A stretch of 64,000 bases of DNA, taken from NCBI RefSeq assembly GCF_010365785.1, contig NZ_CP048387.1:434001-498000 (forward strand). Direction: 5' to 3'. The notes beneath the pieces were generated by a model that did no database searches, was not told the DNA's origin, and worked only from the letters and a program-made list of their open reading frames with translations. The DNA comes from Spiroplasma sp. TIUS-1. Its GTDB lineage: Bacteria > Bacillota_I > Bacilli_A > Mycoplasmatales > Mycoplasmataceae. Of the stretch, positions 20,031 to 30,813 are shown one piece after another. The position numbers were made by a program, and so were the translations under genes. The stretch's first letter is position 1; each line of letters opens with the position of its first letter.

Positions 20031-22679
20031 TTATTTTTTTATCTGATTCAATTTTAGAAGCAAATTATCATATTGCTCTTTGTATTTTATTTGTTTTAAT
20101 TTTTCAGCATCAATTTTGTCTTTAGAAGCTTTTAAAATAAAACTTTCATTTGATAACATTTTTTCTAAGCGAACTAGTTCACTTTCTACTTTTATAATAT
20201 CTTCATTCAATTTTTTCATAACTTCTTCTGTATTAATAAAGTCTGAATTCTTAATGTAAATAAATAAGTTTGTTAAAGCTATTGTGCTAATGTTTTTCAT
20301 TGCGCTTGCATCTTTAGCATATGTAATAGACGAGTTAACCATTTTTAATAAATATGAGTTGATTGAATCATAATTATTTTTTATATCTGTAGTAAATTTT
20401 AATTGAATAACATTTTTAATTTCATTATTTAATCTAAATGATCTAATTTTTTCAATTAATTCAAAAACATTTTCAATATCTTCAATTTCATCATCTGAAA
20501 TTTTAACTTCAAATTTAAACATCCACTCTTCTCTCAATATTGATTCTTTATCACCAATCACTTTATATATTTCTTCTGAAATAAATGGCATAAAAGGATG
20601 AATCATTATTAATAGTTTTTTCAATACCAATAATAAAGTTTGTTGAGTAATTGTTCTTACAAGCAAATTATCACTTTCAATATTTGCTTTTGATAGTTCA
20701 ATATACCATGAACAATATTCATTTCAAATAAAATTATCTAAAACCTTACCTGCAATAGCAAATTCATATTTATCAATTTGTTTTTTAAGTTCAATTAAGG
20801 TTGCATTTGTACGATATAAAATTCATTTATTTGCAACATTTCATTGTTCATTAATCTTGTTAATGTTTTTAATTAAATTTGATTCTTCAATTGATGCGTT
20901 CATATTTTCAGTTTTCATAACTACATATCTTGAAGCATTTCAAATTTTGTTTGCCAAGTTTCACGAGCTTCTAATTTTTTCAACTGAAAACTTAATATCC
21001 ATACCTGGAGAAGAATTAACTACAAGTGAATGACGTAATGTATCAGCCCCGTATTCTTCAATAACAATTAATGGATCAATACCATTTCCCAATGATTTTG
21101 ACATTTTACGACCTTGTTCATCACGTACTAATCCATGCATTAGGACGTCATTAAATGCCTTCTTATCATTATTTATATATTGTGTTGTAAACATCATTCT
21201 AGCAACCCAAAAGAACAAGATATCATATCCTGTAATCATTGTTGAAACAGGTCAAAATTGTTTGTATAAATCACTTTGATCTTCTTCTGATTTGTTTGGA
21301 TCATATCCTAAGCAAACCATTGGTCATAGTGATGATGATGCTCAAGTATCTAGAACATCATCTGAACGTTTTCAATTTTCTGGATCAGTTGGTCCATCTA
21401 CACTAACATGAACTTGATCTTTATTTTTTTTGTTATATCAAACTGGTAATTGGTGCCCTCAAACTAATTGTCTTGATATTGTTCAATCATGAATGTTTTC
21501 CATTCAACCTTTTAAAGTTGCATCAAATCTATTTGGGTAAAACCTAATTGGATCTTGTGATTCTTGCATTTTAATAACATTATTTGCAAGACTTTCCATT
21601 TTAACGAATCACTGCTTAGATAACATTGGTTCAACAATAGTTTTTGATCTTTCACTTAAACCAACTTGGTGCTCAATTTCTTCAATTCTAATTAATGTGT
21701 CATTAGCTTTTAAAGACTCTACAAGCCCTTTTCTAGCATCAAAACGATCAAATCCATTTCACTGTCCACACTTGTCATTCATAGTAGCGTCATAGTTCAT
21801 AACATTGATGATTGGTAAGTTATGTTTTTTACCTAGATCAAAGTCATTTCTATCATGAGCTGGTGTACATTTCATAACACCTGTTCCAAATTCAATGTCA
21901 ACATATTTGTCAGCTATGATTGGAATTATTTGGTTATTTGCTGGGTTAATTACATTTTTACCAATGAATTTAGAATATCTTTTGTCTTTTGGATTAACCA
22001 CTAAACATATATCTCCAAACATTGTTTCAGGTCTTGTTGTAGCCACTTCTAAAAATTCTTTTGAATCTTCAAAGAAGTATTTAAAGTAATACATTTTACC
22101 TTTTACATCACTGTGGATAACTTCAATATTAGAAATCGCAGTTCCTAAAATAGGATCTCAATTAACTAAAGTTTCATCTTCATAAATTAATCCACTATTG
22201 TACATTTTTACAAATACATCTTTCATGTAATCTTGTAGGTGTTCTGAGAATGTAAATTGTTCTAAATTATAATCCAAAGCTAAACCAAATTTTGATCATT
22301 GGTTTCTAATGTTTTTTTCATAAACTTTTTTTCATTCTCAAATATGATCTAAGAATTCTTCTTTACTTAACTTATTTTTATCAATTCCTTGCTCTTTTAA
22401 ATGTTTATCAACAACAACTTGTGTAGCAATTCCAGCATGGTCCATCCCTGGAACTCAAACTGTTGCAAATCCATTTAGTTTTTTAAACCTAATTAATAAA
22501 TCTTGAATTGAATTATCTAGAGAATGTCCTAAATGTAATTTACCTGTAACATTTGGTGGTGGCATTATTAAAGAAAATGGTTCTTTTGATTTATCCATAT
22601 CAGCTTTGAATAAACCTAAGTCAATTCATTTTTGATATTTATTTGCTTCAACATCTTTGTGATTGTATTTGTTATTCAT
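20031..22679 (-). CDS. valS: Valyl-tRNA synthetase
   Basis: A class I synthetase of 882 residues that charges tRNA-Val with valine. The HIGH-type motif is [16 protein letters not shown] (about 41-56) and the KMSKS loop is [14 protein letters not shown]. The editing domain (about 190-330) includes [11 protein letters not shown] and TPAHDRNDF. The anticodon domain is followed by a C-terminal coiled coil (about 810-880). Length is normal. About 20 TGA codons encode Trp. GGGAG precedes the ATG. Expression is controlled by the T-box leader directly upstream. Confidence 0.97.
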
Positions 22680-22700
22680 ATAATTCTCCCTTTTGAAAAT

Positions 22701-22885
22701 AAAAAAAACGTTCCTAATTAAAGGAACGAATTTCTCCGCGGTACCATCCTAATTGACCTTTTTATAGATCCACTCAATACTTATTAAATTTTTATTTAAT
22801 CAACCTTCAAGTAGTTATCATATCAACTCACACCGACCGTTGATTCTCTGAAAAGATAAATTACCTTACTCCTATTAAACATTTA
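22701..22885 (-). promoter_or_regulatory. T-box riboswitch of valS
   Basis: On the minus strand a leader holds the conserved T-box core AGGATGGTACCGCGG (22736-22750). It is followed by an intrinsic terminator, CGTTCC (arms 22709-22714 and 22723-22728) with eight U residues (22701-22708). Upstream, stem I begins near 22880 with an AGTA loop-E sequence and contains AGAGA; TTAAT and ATTAA can close its base. A GTT triplet at 22802-22804, on the 3' side, is a candidate valine specifier. Binding of uncharged tRNA-Val would prevent termination. Confidence 0.9.
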
Positions 22886-22978
22886 TATAATAATTATATA
22901 ATAATTATATAAATAACTATTTTTTAATTTATTAGTCAAAAAAAACTTGCAACTTCAATTATTTATCTAATAACTAAT

Positions 22979-23230
22979 CTATTTAATAATTGCAATACAT
23001 TTTTTATGTGCAGGTCACATATTTGACATGTTGACCTCACTATTATTTTCAACACCATCAATATCTTTAACAACTCAAAAATGATTAGGATCACTAATAT
23101 TTAAAGAATATTCATCAAATTCAATTAATCAATTTTTATTTTTACAATTTGGACATAATCCTTTAGAATCAACAGAATCAAATCTGTTTTCTCATATACT
23201 TATTAATTCGCTTGTTCTTAATTTTGGCAT
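22979..23230 (-). CDS. Small zinc-finger-like protein, unknown
   Basis: An 83-residue protein, intact with four TGA Trp codons. It has CPNCKNKNW (Cys26, Cys29) and near the end WPAHKKCIAII (His75, Cys78), a C-x2-C ... H-x2-C arrangement that could bind one zinc. The spacing recalls very small HNH-like or treble-clef domains, but no catalytic His is evident. GGAG lies ten bases before the ATG. It is separated from valS by the T-box leader and its own about 100-base tail. Function unknown. Confidence 0.75.
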
Positions 23231-23294
23231 AAAAATAATTCTCCTATTTTTATTATGATTACAAAAAAAAAAAAAAAACAATACCTAATTTCTA

Positions 23295-23321
23295 AAATAA
23301 AAAAAGTCTCAACGACTTTTT
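23295..23321 (-). terminator. Terminator of the P-type ATPase gene
   Basis: AAAAAGTC (23301-23308), loop TCAAC, GACTTTTT (23314-23321). On the minus strand it follows the ATPase stop codon and continues into T residues. Just downstream is a run of 16 A (23263-23278). Confidence 0.8.
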
Positions 23322-26124
23322 AAATTTGTATTTCTGTGGATTCTTTTTCATCTTCAATTATTAATTTAGATAATCTTTGGTTTCTATCTCACCTATTTGG
23401 GAAGTGTTTTTGAATTATATATAAAACACAATCTGAAACTAGCATTATTAACATTGGTAAAAATGCCAAACCAATCATTACTAAAATAATCATTGGATGT
23501 GATTGATAATCTGAAATTCCAATTAATCCAAACATTGTTGAACTAACTCCAGGCGTCAAAATAATCATTAAGTTCAATAACAACGCTAAAGCTGAAGATA
23601 TCATTAATGGAGTATTTGAAGTATAACCAAATTTATTAGCACCATTTCATGTAGTGATTCTCATTGTATTTACAAACAATGCTGGTGAAGTCATTGCCAC
23701 AAAGAACATTGCAGTTGTTCTAAATTTATTAAATAATTCAGGATCTTGAACATCTTTAGCAACAACTCCAGCTATATAAAATGCTGAAACTACCGTAATT
23801 GTATTAATTATTATAATTCTTATAAACATTCCTCAAATACCCTCAAATAATGAACTCTTATTTTTCAATTGTATTTTTTGGTCTGTTTCTTCAGTCAACC
23901 CCATACCGATAGTTGTTGCAAGCATTGTTTCAATAACTAAGTTAATTCATAAAATATTAATAGCTTCTAATGGAGACATACTTGAAATTAATATAATTAA
24001 TCCCATCGCAATAATATTTGAAATATTCACACCCATAACAAAAGCAATAGCTTTTTGAATACGTTTGTAAACTCCACGTCCTTCTTTAATACCATTAATA
24101 ATAGTAAATAAGTTATCGTCAGTTAAAATAGCATCAGCAGCTTGTTTTGCTACATCTGTTCCAGTTATTCCCATTGCAACTCCAACATTTGCTGCTGCAA
24201 GTGACGGAGCATCATTTACACCGTCTCCAGTCATAGAAGTTATATATCCCTTTCTTTGTAATAAAGAAACGATTTTAACTTTGTGTTCTGGATTAACACG
24301 TGCAAATACACGAATGTGATCAATAACTTCTAATAACTCAAAGTCACTCATTGATTCCAATTCAACAGAGGTCATAACTTGTTTTTCTGAATTAGCTAAT
24401 CCTAGTTCTTGAGCAATTGCTAGAGCTGTTTCTGGGTGATCTCCTGTAATCATTACAACTTTCACACCTTTTTTGTAAGCAAGGGCAACAGTTTCAACTG
24501 CAGCTTTTCTAACTGGATCTTTCATTCCAATAGCACCTTGAAAAACAAAACCTTGTTCTAATCCATTTGTATCAATTGTTGAGACTACTTTTGAGGCAAA
24601 AGCCATAACACGTAATGTTTTTTTACTTAGCTCACGTGTCATAGTCATTATTGTTTCAATATCATTTTTGGTAATTGGTTTGATTTTGTTGTCTTCATAA
24701 ATGTGAGTACAAATTTCTAAAACTTGTTCAACCCCACCTTTAGTGAATGCAAATTTTTCATTGCCAATTTTATTTACTGTAGTCATTCTTTTACGTGATG
24801 AATCAAATGGAATCTCTGATAACCTTTTGTACTTATTTCTAACTTCAACTTCGTTATGACCCATCAAATGTGCATATTCAACAAATGCTAATTCTGTTGG
24901 ATCACCAATTTTTTCACCATTTTGAATAACCGAATCATTACACAAAATAATACCTTGTGTCATTCTAATAGCTTGTTCTGACTCATTGATTCTAGTCAAT
25001 CAATCATCTGAATTTATTATTTGACCCTTGTAAATTATTTTTTCACAAGTCATCTTGTTTTGAGTAAGGGTTCCGGTTTTATCTGTACAAATTACGTTAA
25101 CACCACCTAACGCTTCAACTACGCTAAGTTTTTTAACAATCATGTTATTTTTAACCATTCTTTTTGTACTAATGCTTAATGCAATAGAAACAGCAGCACC
25201 AAGACATTCAGGAATTAATCCAATAGCTAAAGTTAATGCAACCATTAAGTGACTTAACCACTCTAACCCCTCATTGTTACCTGAGTCTGGTGAAACAATC
25301 ATTAATGTAACAAAGAATAAAATACCCACTATAATTGAAGCTCCTGCGACAACTATAGAAAATTTATTTATTTTTTGTTCAAGCATTGTTTTTTCTTTTT
25401 TAGTTTCAGAAATCATTTTTGAAATTTTACCAATTTCTGTCTCATCACCAATTTTCACAACAATACCAGTTGCTCTACCATTTGTGATAAATGTAGACAT
25501 AAAAGCAATATTTGAAAGTTCCCCAAGTATCTTAGAATTGGAAGCTAAAGCAAAATGATTTTTTTCAACAGGTACTGACTCCCCTGTTAAATTAGATTCA
25601 TCAATCATCAAATTTGATGAATCTAAAATTCTTAAGTCAGCTGGAATATATCTTCCAGCTTCTAATATCACAATATCTCCAATTGTAAGTTCTGAAGATT
25701 CTATCTCTAATTGATTACCGTCACGAATAACTAAACATTTTGGTTTAGTTAGTGAATTAAGAGCTTCAACAGATTTTTCAGCCTTAATACCTTGTATTGT
25801 TTGCATTGTCCCATCAATGAAAACAATTGCAATAATAACAATGAAATCAATAAATTCTGTATAGTCAACATGACCATTTGCAGCACTCATAATTGGTGCT
25901 ACTAAAGATACAAATGCCGCAAAAACTAATATAAGTTGAATTGGTTCTATTAAAGTATGAAAGAAAATTACTCAAGGTGATTTTGGTTTTTTTTGCTTAA
26001 TTTGATTTTTACCAAAACGCTCAATATTAACTGCAAGCTCATCTTGTGATAAACCTTTATCAGGATTTGATTTATATTTTTTAACTACATCTTCTGGTGT
26101 AAGACTCGAAGGGTATGGTTCCAT
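23320..26124 (-). CDS. Cation-transporting P-type ATPase (Ca-ATPase class)
   Basis: A 934-residue P2-type ATPase, probably exporting Ca2+ or another cation. Seen in order: N-terminal cation-ATPase domain (SLTPEDVVKKYKSNPDKGLS), the actuator motif LTGESVPVEK, phosphorylation site ICTDKTGTLTQNK, ATP-binding KGGVEQVLEIC, MITGDHPETA and the hinge MTGDGVNDAPSL, then six C-terminal TM helices. The M4 ion-site motif reads IPECLGAAVS in place of the usual PEGLPAV; the coordinating Glu is kept. AGGAG precedes the ATG. It starts 33 bases after engB, so it may be co-transcribed or use a -10 TATAAT at 26150-26155. Ion specificity is inferred. Confidence 0.88.
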
Positions 26125-26157
26125 TATTTTCTCCTAATAATTAATATAAATTATATA

Positions 26158-26742
26158 TTATTTGCCAAATCATTCAATAAATAGGTCATATATTTTATCG
26201 ATGTTTTGTTTTGAATCTGAAGATACAGCAATAAGTTGATTTGGGTCTGTTTTTAAAATTTCGCATATTCTTTTTTGAAATTTTTGAACATCATTTTTCT
26301 TAAGTTTGTCTAATTTAGTTGCAACTATTAAAACAGGAATTTGTTTTCCTCGCAAATATTTGTTCATAGCAATATCATCTTTTGTTGGTTCATGTCTTAG
26401 ATCAATTAGTTGACAAACAAATTTTAGATTTTCACGTCCTTCAATATATTCTTCAATCATTTCTTGCATATCATATTGTTTTGAATGCGATAATCTTGAA
26501 TATCCATAACCCGGACAATCAACAATTCTAAATTCATTATCGTTTATATCAAAAAAATTTAACAACTGTGTTTTACCTGGTGTTTGAGATGTTTTTGCTA
26601 ATTTATTTTGTCTTGTAATTGAATTAATAAAACTAGATTTACCAACATTACTTCTTCCCATAAAACAAACTTCAGGAATATTATCCTGAATTCATCCATT
26701 TGCTGCAGCAGCAGATTTTACAAATATTGCTTTTTTAATCAT
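26158..26742 (-). CDS. engB: Ribosome biogenesis GTPase EngB (YsxC/YihA)
   Basis: A 194-residue TRAFAC GTPase needed for 50S assembly. Motifs: G1 GRSNVGKSS, G2 with SQTPGKTQLLNF, G3 DCPGYGYS, G4 ATKLDKL, G5 VSSDSK. The start MIKKAIFVKSAAAANGW at 26742 is chosen because it restores the usual N-terminal strand; a later ATG directly before GRSNVGKSS would remove it. Its start overlaps the end of the upstream membrane-protein gene by eight bases. Length matches the family. Confidence 0.95.
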
Positions 26743-27265
26743 GATACTTTTCCCCACAAACTTCCTTAAATAAATCTTTTAATTTTCAATGATATTTAAA
26801 TTGTATAACTTCAATAATTTCTCCTTCAACAAAAGAAATTGTCATTGTAGTTCTTTTCAAATTATTTGTAATAACATGAATTGAATCAATTGGTACAACA
26901 TTTTCAATAAATATTAGATTATTTTCAAACACTAACACAAAAATGCCTCTAATCATCTTATTTGAGATTAACAATAATACAATAAAGTACGAAAGAGAGA
27001 CAAGTTGAAACGCCATTGAAGTTCATTCAATTCATTTTGCATTAATAAAGATAAATGCAATGAACATGATCAACTGAATCATTTCCAGTAATAGAGCTGC
27101 AAAAAATAAAATTAATAAAGTTATATATAAATTTTTATTAAAAAACTTTTTTTCAGTTTGAAATTTATTTATTCTTAATTTGTTTTTGATAAATTTAAAT
27201 AGATTAAACATCAAAAAACTAAAAATGATGAATATCAATATAATGTTTATAATCTGTGATGTCAT
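26735..27265 (-). CDS. Three-helix membrane protein, unknown
   Basis: A 176-residue protein. TM helices lie at about 5-23 (IINIILIFIIFSFLMFNLF), 48-77 (ITLLILFFAALLLEMIQL then IMFIAFIFI) and 84-104 (FQLVSLSYFIVLLLI), followed by a soluble C-terminal domain of about 70 residues with alternating strands (NNLIFIENVVPIDSIHVI, TTMTISFVEGEIIEV). No family recognised. AGAGG precedes the ATG. It overlaps engB by eight bases and follows the next gene by nine bases, so the three genes form one unit. Confidence 0.75.
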
Positions 27266-27274
27266 ATCAGCCTC

Positions 27275-27811
27275 TTATTTATTTAATATTGCCTCGTATG
27301 TTTTAAAAACACTATTGTCTTTAACTTGAATAAGAAAATATAATGTTTCATCAAGTTTAATAACTAATTCGTGAATTAAACCATGATTTACATATTTTAC
27401 ACCAGGTTTAACAATTGTACCCTCTTCGATTTTTAATTTGTAATTATCCTTTTTACTAATAATTACTATATTCTTATTTGTAAAATAGATGTCAGCTTCA
27501 ATATTTTTTGACTTAACATATTTTAATACATTCTTCATATATCACTTATCACCAGATGTAACAATATGTGATTTGGTTTTAAGTATCTTTCCAGGATGAT
27601 TTTTTAAATTTATATAACAAATTTCACCTTCTGGTAATTTAAAATCTAATTCTATAGGTTTTAAAATTACTATATTATTCGAATAAGTTTCTTTTTCCTT
27701 TCGGATTTTTTCAATTATTATTTGCTTGAAAAATGCAAGAGTCCCAAAAATAATTAGGATACTAAATCAAATAGAAAAAAAACAAATTAATAATATGTCT
27801 GTTGTTGTCAT
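27275..27811 (-). CDS. Single-pass membrane protein, unknown
   Basis: A 178-residue protein with one N-terminal TM helix (about 5-28, containing ILLICFFSIWFSILIIFGTL) and a C-terminal soluble domain made mainly of strand-like segments (KNIVIISKKDNYKLKIEEG, HELVIKLDETLYFLIQV). GGAG precedes the ATG. Architecture is similar to the following gene (membrane part plus a beta-rich tail), so the two products may work together; this is inference. First gene of the unit ending in engB; divergent from 27860. Confidence 0.72.
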
Positions 27812-27859
27812 TTTATCTCCATATAATAATTATAATTATATATAAACCTAAGGAGTAAA
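27812..27859. promoter_or_regulatory. Short divergent promoter region
   Basis: A 48-base gap between divergent genes, almost pure A/T with overlapping TATAAT-like hexamers on both strands (around 27822-27840), plus ribosome sites GGAG for the minus gene and AAGGAG for the plus gene. Confidence 0.5.
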
Positions 27860-28546
27860 ATGATTAACTATTTCAAGACTACAAAAATCACAGAAGAAGA
27901 TATAAAAATTTTGAAAAGATTTGATACGTTTTGGTTAAGTTTTGTTCAAAAAGAAGTCAAAAGATTAAATAAATTTACAAGTAGATTTAAGGGTTCTATT
28001 TCTGAATTTATTATCCTTGTTCCTAATAAACATGAAGATTTGATTGAATTTGAAAGACAAATTATGAATTACAAAAATTTCTTTAATCAAAAATATAAGC
28101 AAATGAAAGACATACTTCCAGCATTAAATAAGTTAAGAAACTGAATTGGTGCCTATAACACTTGCCTAGGAATTACAATTTACTTTAATAATTTATGTAA
28201 ATTTATAAAAGATAATGAAGGCATTAAAAATAATGAGTTAACATCTAAATTCAATGATGAGTGTTTAAAATATTGAGAAAAGCTTGGTAAAGAAGTCAGA
28301 AAACACATTGGTAAAGATCATTATCTAGATACCGTTGACAAAAACTTTACAAATGAAAAAGAAACTTTCCTTAACTTCAGAGTACCAATAAAAAGTTATT
28401 TATATTACATTAAGTCTTTAGCTAAAAAGAAAAAGATTACTGAAATAAAATATACAAACTCAGCTACAGAGTTATTAGAATTTGGAAACTTTATATTTGG
28501 AATTGAAAAGTGTGTGGATAAATATAATTCTAAAATAAAAAAATAA
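27860..28546 (+). CDS. Hypothetical cytoplasmic helical protein
   Basis: A 228-residue protein with no TM helix or signal. It is Lys-rich and predicted helical, with RFDTFWLSFVQKEVKRLNKF, an EFERQIMNYKNFFNQKYKQM helix, WIGAYNTCLGITIYFN and a GKDHYLDTV turn. No catalytic motif or family recognised. AAGGAG precedes the ATG and a terminator follows, so it is a monocistronic plus-strand island in a minus-strand region. Two TGA Trp codons are needed. Confidence 0.72.
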
Positions 28547-28567
28547 TCATATGTTGATTATTTTTTT
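28541..28567 (+). terminator. Terminator after 27860 gene
   Basis: Stem ATAATCA / TGATTAT (arms 28543-28549 and 28555-28561) followed by a T run to 28567; the TAA stop codon is in the left arm. Confidence 0.8.
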
Positions 28568-28598
28568 ATTATATTTTCATAACTGTAAGTCACTAATT

Positions 28599-28642
28599 TT
28601 AACAGTATCTAAATATAGTTTATTGTTTAGATAGACTGTTAA
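28599..28642. repeat. Imperfect inverted repeat in intergenic gap
   Basis: TTAACAGTATCTAAA and TTTAGATAGACTGTTAA are complementary apart from a two-base bulge, with a 12-base loop. It lacks a T run on either side, so it is not a typical terminator. It is the only structure I see between the terminators at 28567 and 28737. Function unknown. Confidence 0.6.
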
Positions 28643-28736
28643 CCACTTCTTATGATTCATATGGATATATTTAGTTAAATTAAAACTCCTACTACCTCAT
28701 ATGTGATTATGTATTTTAAATTTAACTTTAAAAGAA

Positions 28737-28758
28737 AAAACGAACTTTAGTTCGTTTT
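28737..28758 (-). terminator. Terminator of the 30433-28763 gene
   Basis: AAAACGAAC, loop TTTA, GTTCGTTTT. On the minus strand it lies just after the stop codon at 28763 and ends in T residues. Confidence 0.85.
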
Positions 28759-28762
28759 CCTA

Positions 28763-30433
28763 TTAATCTTCAATTTCAACTTCTAAAGCTTTGTCAGCTA
28801 AAGCTTTTTTAGTCATCACATGTCTTTTTTTATTGTAAACAACATTATTTAAAATAAAACCTGATAATGCAATATAAATCCAAAATACTACTAATGTCAC
28901 AAAATTTATAATTGAAACAATTGCAATTATATTTTCGTAATCTGCTAAATTTTCCTCTGACACAAAACCATTCAATAATATTATTGCAAGTGTTGTCATA
29001 ACCCCAACTACTCAAGCAATCAATGGAATTACAATACCATTAAGTAAAGCTTTCTTTGACATACCATCAGAAACTTTATTTGCATCAATTAATGTTGCAA
29101 TTACATATAAGATTAATGATGATGATAATACTAATGAAGCAATAGCTGCAAACCATGATCAAATTTTTGTACCTGATCCTGGTTCAGTAATTGCACCAAC
29201 AGAAGCAATTCCAACCATTGAAACTGCCAATGTCATAAACATTAAAAAGTATAATATGTAATAAATTCTTAGTGGTTTTGCTATTTCTTTTTTCATATCT
29301 CTATAAATTGGTTTTCTCATTATATAAATATAATGACAAACAACTGCAGAAATTATTCATGTTCCTAAAGCAATTGTTGAAACAATCAATACACTTAAAG
29401 AATCTGATAAATCACTAGCAACACCATTTAGTGCTGCAGTAATTACTCCAAAAATTGCAAAAGCTGGTAAGAATGTTATAGCTAAAAATAATCCAAATCT
29501 AATCATTTCTAAACTTATCATTTTTCAACCAAGATTAGAAGTTCTTTCTGAATCTGGCATTGCTTTATAATACTCAGCAACTTTACTTGAACCAAGTGAT
29601 GAATATTCATACCCACGTTTGAAGTCAAAAAACATTTCATCTCCACGACCAGTAATTGCTCTTTGTCTTTCTTTTGAATACATTGTTTTTAGTCCATCGA
29701 CAACAGTTTGTGCTGGGTCTGCTAAATGTGATACATTTTTTTCTTTAACAATTAGAACAATTAACTCATCCATCATGTTATCTAAAAATTTTGGTTTAAA
29801 AGATAAACCTGCATATGCTCCATATGAAGCCTTAACAGCAGCTAAATCGTTTGCGGCAATTTTTGCTTGTAAATCAGTTGCATATGCAATTGATTTTTCA
29901 TAGTTAAAAAGTAGATTTGCTTGTCTACCACGTAAGTAAACTTTAATACCTGAAACAGTTCCAAGAAATACTTTAATTGTTAATGGTACAAATAATGCAA
30001 ATACACCCCCAACTAATATTAATTTAAATGGATCTAATAATTTTTTTGCCAATGAATTTGGCGCCATAAATCCTTCAAATAAATAAGTAAGTTTATCATT
30101 ACCTTCTGTGGCTGTTGCTTTATTACCAAAATCAACTAAAGCAATAATGAAATCTAAGTTTGCTTTTGAAGCTTCACTTAAACCACCATTCTCGATAATA
30201 TTTAATGAGCCCATTAAAGCTAGAAGCTCAGGATCTTTTGCTAAATAATCATAAGCAGACTTATTTTCAAAATTTAGTTCTCAAATTTCTCTCAAAATAT
30301 TATTGAATCCCGTTGAACCCAATTCGTTACCATTAATGTTATAAATGGCTACAGTATCAATTCATGATGAGTAACCAAAGTAAATTACTGCGATAACTAA
30401 TAACGCAATAACTAATTTAACACTATTTCTCAT
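28763..30433 (-). CDS. Polytopic membrane protein, unknown
   Basis: A 556-residue protein. TM1 is N-terminal (about 5-22, VKLVIALLVIAVIYFGY), followed by an outer domain of about 110 residues, TM2 near 136-160 (LILVGGVFALFVPLTIKVF), a cytoplasmic domain of about 140 residues with charged helices (SKERQRAITGRGDEMFFDFK), and six closely spaced TM helices from about 310 to 535. No transporter motif is recognised. The plan, one helix, outer domain, inner domain and a six-helix bundle, would suit a channel or sensor, but that is speculation. AGGGGGA precedes the ATG. About five TGA Trp codons occur. Confidence 0.75.
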
Positions 30434-30503
30434 TTTTCCCCCTGCAGTAATTTGTAATTACTCCACTTATTATATATAAATAGTTTTTAATATAATAAAA
30501 AAT

Positions 30504-30797
30504 CTATTCTACTACTTCAACTTCATCAACTTTAACATTAGTTTGTATTGAATCTGCAACTAATAAACATATTCCAGTAACTAGTGAAAGAAATATCAAT
30601 GTAAATATACCTAATGCTATATGTGGTTTTTCTGAAGGTGTATCAATTTGGTCCATTGCTTTCTTAATACTAATTGTCATTGGTATACATCATATTAGTG
30701 GAATTATAAAAAATCCCATAAAAATAGTTCCTAAAATTGCAAATACATACGCAACTGTATATAAAGTTTTTTTTGTGTTATTGTTTGTTGTATTCAT
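30504..30797 (-). CDS. Small two-helix membrane protein, unknown
   Basis: A 97-residue protein with two TM helices (about 13-36, TVAYVFAILGTIFMGFFIIP; 59-80, ALGIFTLIFLSLVTGICLL), a short basic loop between them (KKAMDQIDTPSEKP) and an acidic tail VKVDEVEVVE. One TGA codes Trp. It sits 16 bases after the aspS... hisS unit in the opposite sense of reading order, that is, upstream of the 556-residue gene, with an about 70-base gap holding the inverted repeat GTAATTTGTAATTAC (30447-30461). No family recognised. Confidence 0.7.
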
Positions 30798-30813
30798 TTT
30801 TGTCCTTTTTTAT

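Noticed and set aside
22686-22900. tRNA-like sequence around the GGTACC segment
   Set aside because: The conserved sequence is the T-box core on the minus strand with a terminator; no cloverleaf could be drawn.
23263-23278. Run of 16 A residues
   Set aside because: It is in an intergenic, AT-rich tail beside a terminator. It could vary in length, but no gene start or promoter spacing clearly depends on it.
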